From NCBI RefSeq assembly GCF_023074185.1, contig NZ_JADPKY010000126.1:248001-312000 (forward strand): 64,000 bases of DNA, given 5' to 3'. A model generated the notes under the pieces. That model saw only the letters and a program-made list of their open reading frames with translations. It had not been told where the DNA came from and did not search any database. Below are positions 1 to 6,923 of this stretch, one piece after another; within the stretch, counting starts at the first letter, position 1, and every line of letters starts with the position of its first letter. The DNA is from Bradyrhizobium sp. 132. GTDB lineage: Bacteria; Pseudomonadota; Alphaproteobacteria; Rhizobiales; Xanthobacteraceae. The position numbers and the translations under genes were made by a program.

Positions 1-540
1 GAGATGATGACCGCCTGTAGCGCGATGATGCAGGCGATCGTACACTTGCCCAAGCCCGTGGTCGCATCCGTCCAGGGCATCGCGACCGCCGCCGGCTGCC
101 AGCTCGTGGCGAGTTGCGATCTCGCGATCGCCTCGGAAGCTGCGAGCTTCGCCACGCCCGGCGTCGACATCGGCCTGTTCTGCTCGACGCCGATGGTGGC
201 GCTGTCGCGCAACGTGCCGCGCAAGCAAGCGATGGAGATGCTGCTGACGGGCGAGCCGATCCCGGCTGCACGCGCCCGCGAGATCGGGCTCGTCAATCGT
301 GTCGTCGCCGTTGGCACCGAGCGCGAGGCCGCGATCGCGCTGGCCGAACAGGTCGCGCTGAAATCCGCCTACACCGTCAAGCTCGGCAAGGAGGCGTTCT
401 ACCGCCAGGCCGAGATGAGCCTTGCGGACGCCTATCGCTATGCGGCAGAGGTGATGACCGAGAACATGATGGCGCGCGACGCCGAGGAAGGCATCGGCGC
501 TTTCATCGAGAAGCGCACGCCGACATGGCGGGACGAGTGA
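1..540 (+). CDS. Enoyl-CoA hydratase/isomerase family protein, 3' part (5' end outside window)
   Basis: The reading frame is open from the first base, so the gene starts upstream and only about 179 C-terminal residues are visible. The crotonase core is clear: KPVVASVQG followed by AAGCQL (oxyanion-hole loop) and CDLAIA. The segment FATPGVDIGLFCSTP then resembles the ECHDC3-like subgroup of the crotonase superfamily. In classical hydratases the position after TP carries a catalytic Glu; here it is Gly, so ordinary enoyl-CoA hydration is doubtful and the true substrate is unknown. The C-terminal helices that complete the acyl-CoA pocket are present. The CoA-binding protein starting at 646 may be co-transcribed, with a palindromic repeat lying between the two genes. 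Confidence 0.85.
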   Translation, partial: EMMTACSAMMQAIVHLPKPVVASVQGIATAAGCQLVASCDLAIASEAASFATPGVDIGLFCSTPMVALSRNVPRKQAMEMLLTGEPIPAARAREIGLVNRVVAVGTEREAAIALAEQVALKSAYTVKLGKEAFYRQAEMSLADAYRYAAEVMTENMMARDAEEGIGAFIEKRTPTWRDE

Positions 541-545
541 AATTC

Positions 546-628
546 GTCATTGCGAGCAAAGCAAGCAATCCAGGATATCTCCGCGGTGACAGTCTGGATT
601 GCTTCGTCGCTTCGTTCCTCGCAACGAC
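546..628. repeat. Interspersed palindromic repeat, family A copy 1
   Basis: An imperfect inverted repeat: the left arm begins GTCATTGCGAGC and runs to AAGCAATCCAG, and the right arm runs from CTGGATTGCTTCG to CCTCGCAACGAC. A second copy with the same arms lies at 36661-36745. It would fold into a long hairpin in RNA or single-stranded DNA and ends 17 bases before the next start codon. Confidence 0.8.
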
Positions 629-645
629 AGCAAGAAGAAGAGCCA

Positions 646-1230
646 ATGAACCACGACAGCTATCCCGACAACTACATCCGGGGCATCCTCAACGGCGTGA
701 AGTCGATCGCGATGGTCGGCGCCTCGCCGGTCAACGTGCGACCGAGCTATTTCGCGTTCAAATATCTGGCCCAGCGCGGCTACGACATGATTCCGGTCAA
801 TCCCGGCCATGTCGGCAAGGAGCTGCTCGGAAAGCCCTTCGTCGCCTCGCTGTCCGACATCGGGCGTCCCATCGACATGATCGACATTTTCCGCAACTCC
901 AGCCACATCATGCCGGTGGTCGAGGAAGCCCTCACACTCGATCCGCTGCCGACGGTGATCTGGATGCAGCTTGGCGCACGCGACGATGCGGCGGCACTGA
1001 AGGCGGAATCCGTCGGTATCAAGGTGGTGATGAACCGCTGCCCCAAGATCGAATATGGCCGTCTGTCCTCGGAGATCTCCTGGATGGGCGTCAATTCGCG
1101 CACGCTGAGTTCCAAGCGCCCCCCGGCGCCGACGCAGGGTATGCGCTTATCCCTCAATCGGATGAGTGTCGGCGGCGGCGAGACCGCGGCATCGGATCGC
1201 GCCGCCAAAAACAAGACCGAGCAAAGCTGA
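646..1230 (+). CDS. CoA-binding domain protein (COG1832-like)
   Basis: A 194-residue protein with one Rossmann-type CoA-binding domain. The N-terminal part has SIAMVGAS, the nucleotide-binding turn of the succinyl-CoA-synthetase-like CoA_binding fold, then a YDMIPVNPGH strand and helix. A single conserved Cys sits in VVMNRCPKIEY, as in other YccU-like proteins. I chose the ATG at 646 because the open frame upstream of it translates the palindromic repeat. A purine-rich stretch (AAGAAGAAGAG) just before the ATG can act as ribosome binding site. Its biochemical role is unknown; it probably binds CoA or an acyl-CoA. The last ~40 residues look unstructured. It follows the crotonase gene, and its downstream neighbour metY is on the same strand. 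Confidence 0.85.
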   Translation: MNHDSYPDNYIRGILNGVKSIAMVGASPVNVRPSYFAFKYLAQRGYDMIPVNPGHVGKELLGKPFVASLSDIGRPIDMIDIFRNSSHIMPVVEEALTLDPLPTVIWMQLGARDDAAALKAESVGIKVVMNRCPKIEYGRLSSEISWMGVNSRTLSSKRPPAPTQGMRLSLNRMSVGGGETAASDRAAKNKTEQS

Positions 1231-1280
1231 CGCAATTGCGACGGGTTCATTTCGCGAACGCGACAATGCGTAGCACGATC

Positions 1281-1330
1281 ATTCTGATGTGAAGCGCCGC
1301 CTTGACGGCAGCCACGGCGCCAATCAGCAT
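1281..1330 (+). promoter_or_regulatory. Candidate structured leader upstream of metY
   Basis: Two nested inverted repeats lie 38 bases upstream of the chosen metY start: CTGAT (1284-1288) pairs with ATCAG (1323-1327), and GCGCCG (1294-1299) pairs with CGGCGC (1315-1320). A competing short hairpin GCCG/CGGC (1296-1309) overlaps the inner arm. Methionine genes of alphaproteobacteria often carry SAM riboswitches, but I do not recognise a SAM-II consensus here. It may be a regulatory leader or chance. Confidence 0.3.
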
Positions 1331-1367
1331 GCCGCGCGATTTCAGACCACGAGAACAGGACGCCTCA

Positions 1368-2648
1368 ATGAGCGATCGCCTTCCGGGATTTTCGACCCTC
1401 GCCGTGCATGCCGGTGCACAGCCCGATCCCACCACCGGTGCGCGCGCGACTCCGATTTATCAAACCACATCCTTTGTCTTCAACGACGCCGACCACGCCG
1501 CCTCGCTGTTCGGCCTGCAGGCGTTCGGCAACATCTATACCCGTATCGGCAATCCCACCAATGCGGTGCTGGAAGAACGCGTCGCGGCGCTCGAAGGCGG
1601 CACGGCCGCACTTGCCGTGGCCTCGGGCCATGCCGCGCAGGTCGTGGTGCTGCAGCAATTGCTCCAGCCCGGCGACGAGTTCATCGCTGCGCGAAAGCTC
1701 TATGGCGGCTCGATCAACCAGTTCACGCATGCGTTCAAGAGCTTTGGCTGGAACGTGGTGTGGGCCGATCCCGACGACATCGCGAGCTTCGAGCGCGCGG
1801 TCACGCCGCGCACGAAAGCGATCTTCATCGAGTCCATCGCCAATCCCGCCGGCAGCATCACCGACATCGAGGCGGTCTCGACGGTGGCGCGCAAGGCGGG
1901 CGTACCGCTGATCGTCGACAACACGCTGGCCTCGCCCTATCTGATCCGGCCGATCGATCACGGTGCCGACATCGTCGTGCACTCGCTGACGAAGTTTCTG
2001 GGCGGCCACGGCAATTCGATCGGTGGCATCATCGTCGATGCCGGCACCTTCGACTGGTCGACCGGCGGCAAATATCCGATGCTGTCGGAGCCGCGGCCCG
2101 AATATCACGGCATCCGGCTCCAAGAGACGTTCGGCAATTTCGCCTTTGCGATCGCCTGCCGCGTGCTCGGCCTGCGCGACCTCGGCCCCGCACTGTCGCC
2201 GTTCAATGCCTTCATGATCCTCACCGGCATCGAGACGCTGCCGCTGCGCATGCAGAAGCACTGCGACAATGCGAAGGCGGTCGCCGAATTCCTCGCCGGC
2301 CATCCGGCGGTGGCCTCGGTGAACTATGCGGGGCTTGCAAGCGACAAGTACTACCAGCTTGCGCGCAAATACGCGCCGAAGGGCGCCGGCGCCGTGTTCA
2401 CCTTCGGCCTGAAGGGCGGCTACGACGCAGGCGTCAGCCTGGTGTCGAAGTTGCAGCTGTTCTCGCATCTGGCCAATGTCGGCGACACCCGCTCGCTCGT
2501 CATCCATCCGGCCTCGACCACGCACAGCCAGCTCGACGACGCCGCCAAGGTCAAGTCCGGCGCCGGCCCCGACGTGGTGCGGCTCTCGATCGGGATCGAG
2601 GACAAGGAAGATCTGATCGCCGATCTGGAACAGGCGCTGGGCGCGTAG
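1368..2648 (+). CDS. metY: O-acetylhomoserine (thiol)-lyase / sulfhydrylase, PLP-dependent
   Basis: A 426-residue Cys/Met-metabolism PLP enzyme expected to make homocysteine from O-acetyl- or O-succinylhomoserine and sulfide. The family order is complete: AVHAGAQPDP at the N-terminus, YTRIGNPTN substrate loop, ASGHAAQ phosphate-binding region, VDNTLASPYL, and the Schiff-base lysine in HSLTKFLGGHG (about Lys209). The C-terminal domain has the TTHSQL and RLSIGIED elements of the family. Length matches MetY (about 425-430) better than the shorter MetZ/MetB group. The ATG at 1368 is preferred over a TTG at 1302 because family proteins begin close to PGFSTLAVHAG. A possible leader structure lies at 1281-1330. 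Confidence 0.88.
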   Translation: MSDRLPGFSTLAVHAGAQPDPTTGARATPIYQTTSFVFNDADHAASLFGLQAFGNIYTRIGNPTNAVLEERVAALEGGTAALAVASGHAAQVVVLQQLLQPGDEFIAARKLYGGSINQFTHAFKSFGWNVVWADPDDIASFERAVTPRTKAIFIESIANPAGSITDIEAVSTVARKAGVPLIVDNTLASPYLIRPIDHGADIVVHSLTKFLGGHGNSIGGIIVDAGTFDWSTGGKYPMLSEPRPEYHGIRLQETFGNFAFAIACRVLGLRDLGPALSPFNAFMILTGIETLPLRMQKHCDNAKAVAEFLAGHPAVASVNYAGLASDKYYQLARKYAPKGAGAVFTFGLKGGYDAGVSLVSKLQLFSHLANVGDTRSLVIHPASTTHSQLDDAAKVKSGAGPDVVRLSIGIEDKEDLIADLEQALGA

Positions 2649-2767
2649 CCTTCTCGGTCATTCCGGGGCGTTTGGGTGCGTCCCCGAAGACGGCCTCCGT
2701 TAACAGTCATTAACCATATCTGCCGCATACATCGTCACTGGATCGCCCCTTTGATTCGGAGCCGACG

Positions 2768-3112
2768 ATGCTGCGCTGGATGGTGCCTGCCCTTGCGGCG
2801 ATGCTGACGGTCTCAGCTGCGATTGCCGCCGATTTGCCGGCCACGCCGAAACGGCGGCCCGCCGCTCCGCCGCAGGAGCCGCCGCAGGTCTATGTCGAGA
2901 CGGATCCGGATGCGCTGATCTCGCCGGCCTATGGCATCGGCAGCTACATCCGCAACCTGCCGGGTACGCCACTGCTGCCGGGCTCCCACACGCTGCCGGG
3001 CTATTACGGCCGCCCGTGGGATTACGATTATCAGGGCCCGTATTACGGCGGGAAGCAGGTCGATTATTTCTGGCGCCTGCCCTACTCGTGCGGCATCTAC
3101 GGCTATTGCTGA
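2768..3112 (+). CDS. Small exported protein, unknown function
   Basis: A 114-residue protein with a clear Sec signal peptide: MLRW, a hydrophobic core, and a probable cleavage after AIA before ADLPATPKRR. The mature part is short, Pro-rich near the start (PAAPPQEPPQV), then rich in Tyr and Gly (GYYGRPWDYDYQGPYYGG), and ends with two Cys (CGIYGYC) that could form a disulfide. I do not recognise a named family; the composition resembles small periplasmic or envelope proteins common in Bradyrhizobium. The sequence GATTCGGAGCCGACG before the ATG offers a weak Shine-Dalgarno. The stop codon lies in the first copy of a 15-bp direct repeat (3110-3143) shared with the end of convergent ctaA. Confidence 0.7.
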   Translation: MLRWMVPALAAMLTVSAAIAADLPATPKRRPAAPPQEPPQVYVETDPDALISPAYGIGSYIRNLPGTPLLPGSHTLPGYYGRPWDYDYQGPYYGGKQVDYFWRLPYSCGIYGYC

Positions 3113-3143
3113 TCAGCCGGGCTGGTAGTGATCAGCCGGGCTG
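3110..3143. repeat. 15-bp direct repeat at two convergent gene ends
   Basis: TGATCAGCCGGGCTG occurs at 3110-3124 and again at 3129-3143. The first copy starts with the TGA of the plus-strand gene, and the second contains the stop codon of ctaA read on the minus strand. Confidence 0.9.
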
Positions 3144-4214
3144 ACTGACAGGAATCGCCCGCGGCTGCGCTTCGGTTGAGCCACGCGTCGCGAGCCGCTC
3201 TGTCTGCATCACCGCAAGCGTCAGCACCACGAGGGCAACCGCCTGATGCGCCAGCGCGAGATCAATCGGCACCTGGTTGAGCAGCGTGAGAATGCCGAGC
3301 ACTGCCTGCAGGCTTACCGCGCCCAACAGCAAAAGCGCGCCGCTTGCCGCAGAACCTGCGCGTGAACGCACCGCATCGAACGCGTGCAACGCCGCCAGCG
3401 CGAACAGCGCATAGGCCGTCATGCGGTGCTCGAACTGCACCGTCAGCACATTGTCGAACATGTTGCGCCACCACGGCGTCTCGAACCACAGCCGCTCAGC
3501 CGAGGGAATGAACGCGCCGTCGATCTGCGGCCAGGTGTTGTAGGCGCGCCCGGCGCGCAGGCCGGCAACCAGCGCACCGAAATAGATCTGAATAAAGGTC
3601 ACGACGAGGAGCAAGGCGCTCGTGAAGCGCAGCCGCGATGGTGCTGCGATCTGCGGCCGCTCGGCGAGCCGCCGCACCGTCCAGACGATGCCGGCGAAGA
3701 TCAGCAGCGCGAGCACCAGATGCGTCGCCAGCCGATATTGCGAAACTTCGACCCGTTCGGACAGTCCCGAGGCCACCATCCACCAGCCAACCGCGCCTTG
3801 GAGCCCGCCAAGCCCAAACAGCAGCCACAGCCGCCGCTTCAACTCACCCGACAGGCCGCCGCGCCACAGGAAGAACAGGAACGGCAGCAGATAGGCGACC
3901 CCAATGAAGCGGCCGAGCAGCCGGTGGCTCCATTCCCACCAGAAGATCTCCTTGAACTCGGACAGGCTCATGCCCGCGTTGAGCTCGCGATATTGCGGGA
4001 TCTTCTGGTAGGCCTCGAAGGCCGCCGTCCACTGCCCTTCCGAGAGCGGCGGCACGCTGCCCGTGACCGGCTTCCATTCGACGATCGAGAGGCCGGATTC
4101 CGTCAGCCGGGTCGCGCCGCCGACCAGCACCATCAGGGCGATCAGCGCCGCCACGGAGATCAGCCACCAGCGCACGGCGCGATGCGGCTCGGACGGGGCG
4201 GAAATCGTCGTCAT
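3132..4214 (-). CDS. ctaA: Heme A synthase (COX15/CtaA)
   Basis: A 360-residue integral membrane protein that oxidises heme O to heme A for aa3-type cytochrome oxidase in the inner membrane. Eight membrane segments can be traced. The type-2 CtaA features are present: GGATRLTESGLSIVEWKPVTG, FKEIFWWEWSHRLLGRFIG with a heme-ligand His, YRLATHLVLALL, VQFEHRMTAYALF and ALAHQAVALVVL, giving four His in paired half-domains. I start at MTTISAPSEPHRAVRW (4214); the open frame continues upstream but that extension looks non-coding. The gene converges on the small exported protein and is divergent from the DUF2842 gene at 4309. Confidence 0.93.
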   Translation of the reverse strand: MTTISAPSEPHRAVRWWLISVAALIALMVLVGGATRLTESGLSIVEWKPVTGSVPPLSEGQWTAAFEAYQKIPQYRELNAGMSLSEFKEIFWWEWSHRLLGRFIGVAYLLPFLFFLWRGGLSGELKRRLWLLFGLGGLQGAVGWWMVASGLSERVEVSQYRLATHLVLALLIFAGIVWTVRRLAERPQIAAPSRLRFTSALLLVVTFIQIYFGALVAGLRAGRAYNTWPQIDGAFIPSAERLWFETPWWRNMFDNVLTVQFEHRMTAYALFALAALHAFDAVRSRAGSAASGALLLLGAVSLQAVLGILTLLNQVPIDLALAHQAVALVVLTLAVMQTERLATRGSTEAQPRAIPVSQPG

Positions 4215-4308
4215 TCGAGGCAAAAACCAGAGCTTGAACCGGACTGCGTGCCCCTTATAGTCCCCCGCTCCCGCAGCGCAAGTTACGCGAAAGCCGCAAT
4301 ATTCCGTC

Positions 4309-4530
4309 ATGACGATCCGCACCCGCAAGTTCCTCGGCACCATCCTCCTCCTGATGCTCGCCACCGTCTGGGCCCTGCTCGGCATGGCGCTGGCGCAGAT
4401 GCCATGGATCGCCGAGTCCGGCTGGCGGCAGGCGATCTATTACGTGGTGGTTGGCATGGGCTGGGTGCTGCCGGCGATGCCGATCGTGAGTTGGATGCAG
4501 CGGCCCGACCGGGCCAAATCTAGTTCGTAG
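4309..4530 (+). CDS. DUF2842 family small membrane protein
   Basis: A 73-residue protein with two membrane segments: TILLLMLATVWALLGMALAQ and IYYVVVGMGWVLPAMPIVSW. The N-terminus MTIRTRKFLGT and the overall layout match DUF2842 proteins of alphaproteobacteria, whose function is unknown. The gene is divergent from ctaA and may belong to the same respiratory neighbourhood. Its 3' end carries a 14-bp direct repeat (4519-4564) that includes the stop codon. Confidence 0.8.
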   Translation: MTIRTRKFLGTILLLMLATVWALLGMALAQMPWIAESGWRQAIYYVVVGMGWVLPAMPIVSWMQRPDRAKSSS

Positions 4531-4564
4531 CGCTGCCAGGTCGTAGCGCCTCTAGTTCGTAGCG
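4519..4564. repeat. 14-bp direct repeat spanning stop codons
   Basis: TCTAGTTCGTAGCG is present at 4519-4532 and 4551-4564 (period 32), with a partial copy TCGTAGCG at 4541-4548. The first copy contains the DUF2842 stop. The second contains, on the minus strand, the stop of the NodB-fold gene, so either copy supplies a usable stop for that gene. Confidence 0.9.
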
Positions 4565-5601
4565 GTGCCGGTCGGCTTCACCGGCGCAAAGGCCGTGCCC
4601 GACACCAGCACGCGTAGCATGCGCAGCGAGCGCGAGCGCACCCCGCCATCCCAGGAAATGCGCGGCAGCGCGCGCAGATTGGTGCGTCCCTCCGCATCCA
4701 CGATGCCCGGGATCGTCGACACCGCGCTGGCGAAGCCGGCCTCCTCCGCCATCACGACATGGCTGCGCCGGAACGAGGCGCGATCGCCGAACGGAAAGGC
4801 GAGATGCCGGATGTCGCGATGGAAGGCCGCTTCCGCCACCGCCTTGCCCATCGTCATCTCGCGCAGCGCGGCTGCATCCTTCATGTTGGCGAGAACGGGA
4901 TAGTTCACGGTCGCGCTGCCGATCGTCACCAGCGGATCGGCCGCGAGCTTCGCCAGATCCTCCCAATTCATCGACGCCTCGCGAGAGAGCGCGGCAAGGT
5001 CGATCCGGTAGCGCGTGCAGAGATCGGCGATCGCAGCCGACACATCCGCCGGCGGCAGCGAGCGCAGCCAACACTCGACGAACGAAAACAGCGCCTGCTT
5101 CTCGGCTTTGCCTGTGACGGTGAAGCGCTGCTCCTTTTCGCCCATCAACAGGCTGACACGGCTCTCGCGCGCGATCACCTGCTCGAGTCCGAGCCACCAG
5201 GCTTCTCCGACGCCGTCGGGAAACGCCGTGGGCACATAAATCGTGAAGGGCACGCCGTGGCGCGCCAGCACCGGATAGGCAAAGTCGATCAGATCCTTGC
5301 CGGCGCCGTCGAAGGTGAGCGCCACGAAGCGCCGCTTTTCCGGCAGCGTCACCGCGCGCCGGCAGACCTCGTCCATGCCGAGAAAATCATAATTCCACCG
5401 CTTCAGCGCGCGAATGGCGCGATCGAAGAAGTGCGGCGTGATCTCGTTCTCGCGCAACGGCTGAAACCCGCCGCGCCGCCGCGGCCGCACATGCGCAAAG
5501 CGCAGGATGGCGCCGGCACCACGACTACGCAGCGCAGCCTGGCCGGTGAACCAGGTCAGCTCGAGGCGCAGCCGTTCCAGCCATCTGTCGTCGGATGCCA
5601 T
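4552..5601 (-). CDS. NodB-fold polysaccharide deacetylase homologue lacking metal ligands
   Basis: A 349-residue protein with a NodB-type fold (about residues 90-320): LTFDGAGKD, HGVPFTIYVPTAF, then IGSATVNYPVL and HLAFPFGDR. In active enzymes the first motif is TFDDG and the second is H-x3-H (SHTVTHP). Here the metal-binding Asp is Gly and both His are replaced (Ala and Tyr), so deacetylation of a polysaccharide is unlikely even though the scaffold is intact. A role in binding or assembling the polymer is an inference. The gene is divergent from the acetyltransferase at 5731 and opens a polysaccharide locus; the active counterpart in Caulobacter holdfast loci is HfsH. No signal peptide is evident. 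Confidence 0.85.
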   Translation of the reverse strand: MASDDRWLERLRLELTWFTGQAALRSRGAGAILRFAHVRPRRRGGFQPLRENEITPHFFDRAIRALKRWNYDFLGMDEVCRRAVTLPEKRRFVALTFDGAGKDLIDFAYPVLARHGVPFTIYVPTAFPDGVGEAWWLGLEQVIARESRVSLLMGEKEQRFTVTGKAEKQALFSFVECWLRSLPPADVSAAIADLCTRYRIDLAALSREASMNWEDLAKLAADPLVTIGSATVNYPVLANMKDAAALREMTMGKAVAEAAFHRDIRHLAFPFGDRASFRRSHVVMAEEAGFASAVSTIPGIVDAEGRTNLRALPRISWDGGVRSRSLRMLRVLVSGTAFAPVKPTGTATN

Positions 5602-5730
5602 ATCCCACCTTCACGCCCGTCGGCGCCCGTTCCCCCTCCCTATAGTCATTACGCTTTGTTGACATTTCTTTGCAAAGGTCGGCCACAGGCCGAATTACGC
5701 ACATTTTTGATTTCTCGACAGGTTTCGCGA

Positions 5731-6912
5731 ATGACCATGGCTGCGGCGATGCAAAGCCGGACGGCAGAATCGCCAGCGCGGTCGAAAGCGAGCCGCATCG
5801 CGCATGTCGATATCGTCACCGATCTCGGCACGGCCGAGGCGGTCTGGCGCGCCTTCGAGGAGCCCGGTCACCTCTTCACGCCCTATCAGCGATTTGACCT
5901 GCTGAGTCCCTGGCAGGGCCTGGTCGGCGAACACGAACGCGCCCGCCCCTTCATCGTCATTGCCCGCGACGCCGAGCATCGGCCGCTCCTGCTGCTGCCG
6001 CTCTCGCTGCGCCAAAACCACGGCGTGCGCACGGCCTGCTTCATGGGCGGCAAGCATACCTCCTTCAACATGGGCCTGTGGAACGCCGAGTTCGCAGCGC
6101 AGGTCGCCATCGCCGATCTCGACGCGCTGCTTGCGTCCTTGCGCGAGCATGTCGACGTGCTCGCACTGACGCAGCAGCCGCTGCACTGGCACGACCAGCA
6201 GAATCCGTTTGTGCTCCTGCCGCGCCAGAGCGCGATCAACGGTTGCCCGCTGCTCACGATGGAGCCGGGCGGTCCGCCGGCGTCGCGGATCAGCAATTCC
6301 TTCCGCCGTCGTCTCAAGAGCAAGGAGAAGAAGCTCCAGGCTCTCGCCGGCTATCGCTATCACCTGGCGACCACGGACACGGACGTCACCCGCCTGCTCG
6401 ACTGGTTCTTCCGCGTCAAGCCGGCGCGGATGGCCGAACAGAAGCTTCCCAACGTCTTCGCCGAGCCCGGCGTCGAGCAATTCGTCCGCAGCGCCTGCCT
6501 TGCGCTGCGCGGTGAAGGCCGCGTCATCGACATCCACGCGCTCGAATGCGACGACGAGGTGATCGCGATCTTCGCCGGCGTCGCCGATGGCCAGCGCTAC
6601 TCGATGATGTTCAACACCTACACGATGTCCGAGCACGCCCGTTACAGCCCCGGGCTGATCCTGATGCGCTACATCATCGACCGCTATGCCGAGCGCGGCT
6701 ACCGTTCGCTCGACCTTGGCATCGGCTCGGACGAGTACAAGCGGATGTTCTGCAAGGACGACCAGAACATCTTCGACAGTTTTGTTCCGCTGACGTCACG
6801 CGGAAAACTCGCGGCGATGGCGATGTCCTCGCTGAGCCACGGCAAGCGGCTGGTGAAACAAAACCAGATGCTGTTCGACCTCGCGCAGCGGCTGCGACGC
6901 GCGTTCGGGTAA
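5731..6912 (+). CDS. GNAT-type acetyltransferase (BioF2-like / Acetyltransf_6), polysaccharide locus
   Basis: A 393-residue cytoplasmic protein of the FemAB/BioF2-like GNAT class found in exopolysaccharide and cellulose loci (CelD- or HfsK-like). The first half contains PLLLLPLSLRQ and a conserved FMGGKHTSFNMGLW segment. The second half is the acetyl-CoA-binding GNAT domain: FRRRLKSKEKKL, IDIHALECDDEVIAIFAG, MMFNTYTMSEHARYSPGLILM and SLDLGIGSDEYKRMF. It probably acetylates a nucleotide- or lipid-linked sugar of the polymer made by this locus. I use the ATG at 5731 (MTMAAAMQS); other Met codons follow at 5737 and 5749. Upstream of it the open frame is antisense to the deacetylase homologue and is not coding. 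Confidence 0.85.
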   Translation: MTMAAAMQSRTAESPARSKASRIAHVDIVTDLGTAEAVWRAFEEPGHLFTPYQRFDLLSPWQGLVGEHERARPFIVIARDAEHRPLLLLPLSLRQNHGVRTACFMGGKHTSFNMGLWNAEFAAQVAIADLDALLASLREHVDVLALTQQPLHWHDQQNPFVLLPRQSAINGCPLLTMEPGGPPASRISNSFRRRLKSKEKKLQALAGYRYHLATTDTDVTRLLDWFFRVKPARMAEQKLPNVFAEPGVEQFVRSACLALRGEGRVIDIHALECDDEVIAIFAGVADGQRYSMMFNTYTMSEHARYSPGLILMRYIIDRYAERGYRSLDLGIGSDEYKRMFCKDDQNIFDSFVPLTSRGKLAAMAMSSLSHGKRLVKQNQMLFDLAQRLRRAFG

Positions 6913-6923
6913 TCTGTCTTTGC

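Noticed and set aside
1365..2525. Minus-strand frame of 386 codons
   Set aside because: Antisense to metY; composition is typical of a shadow frame.
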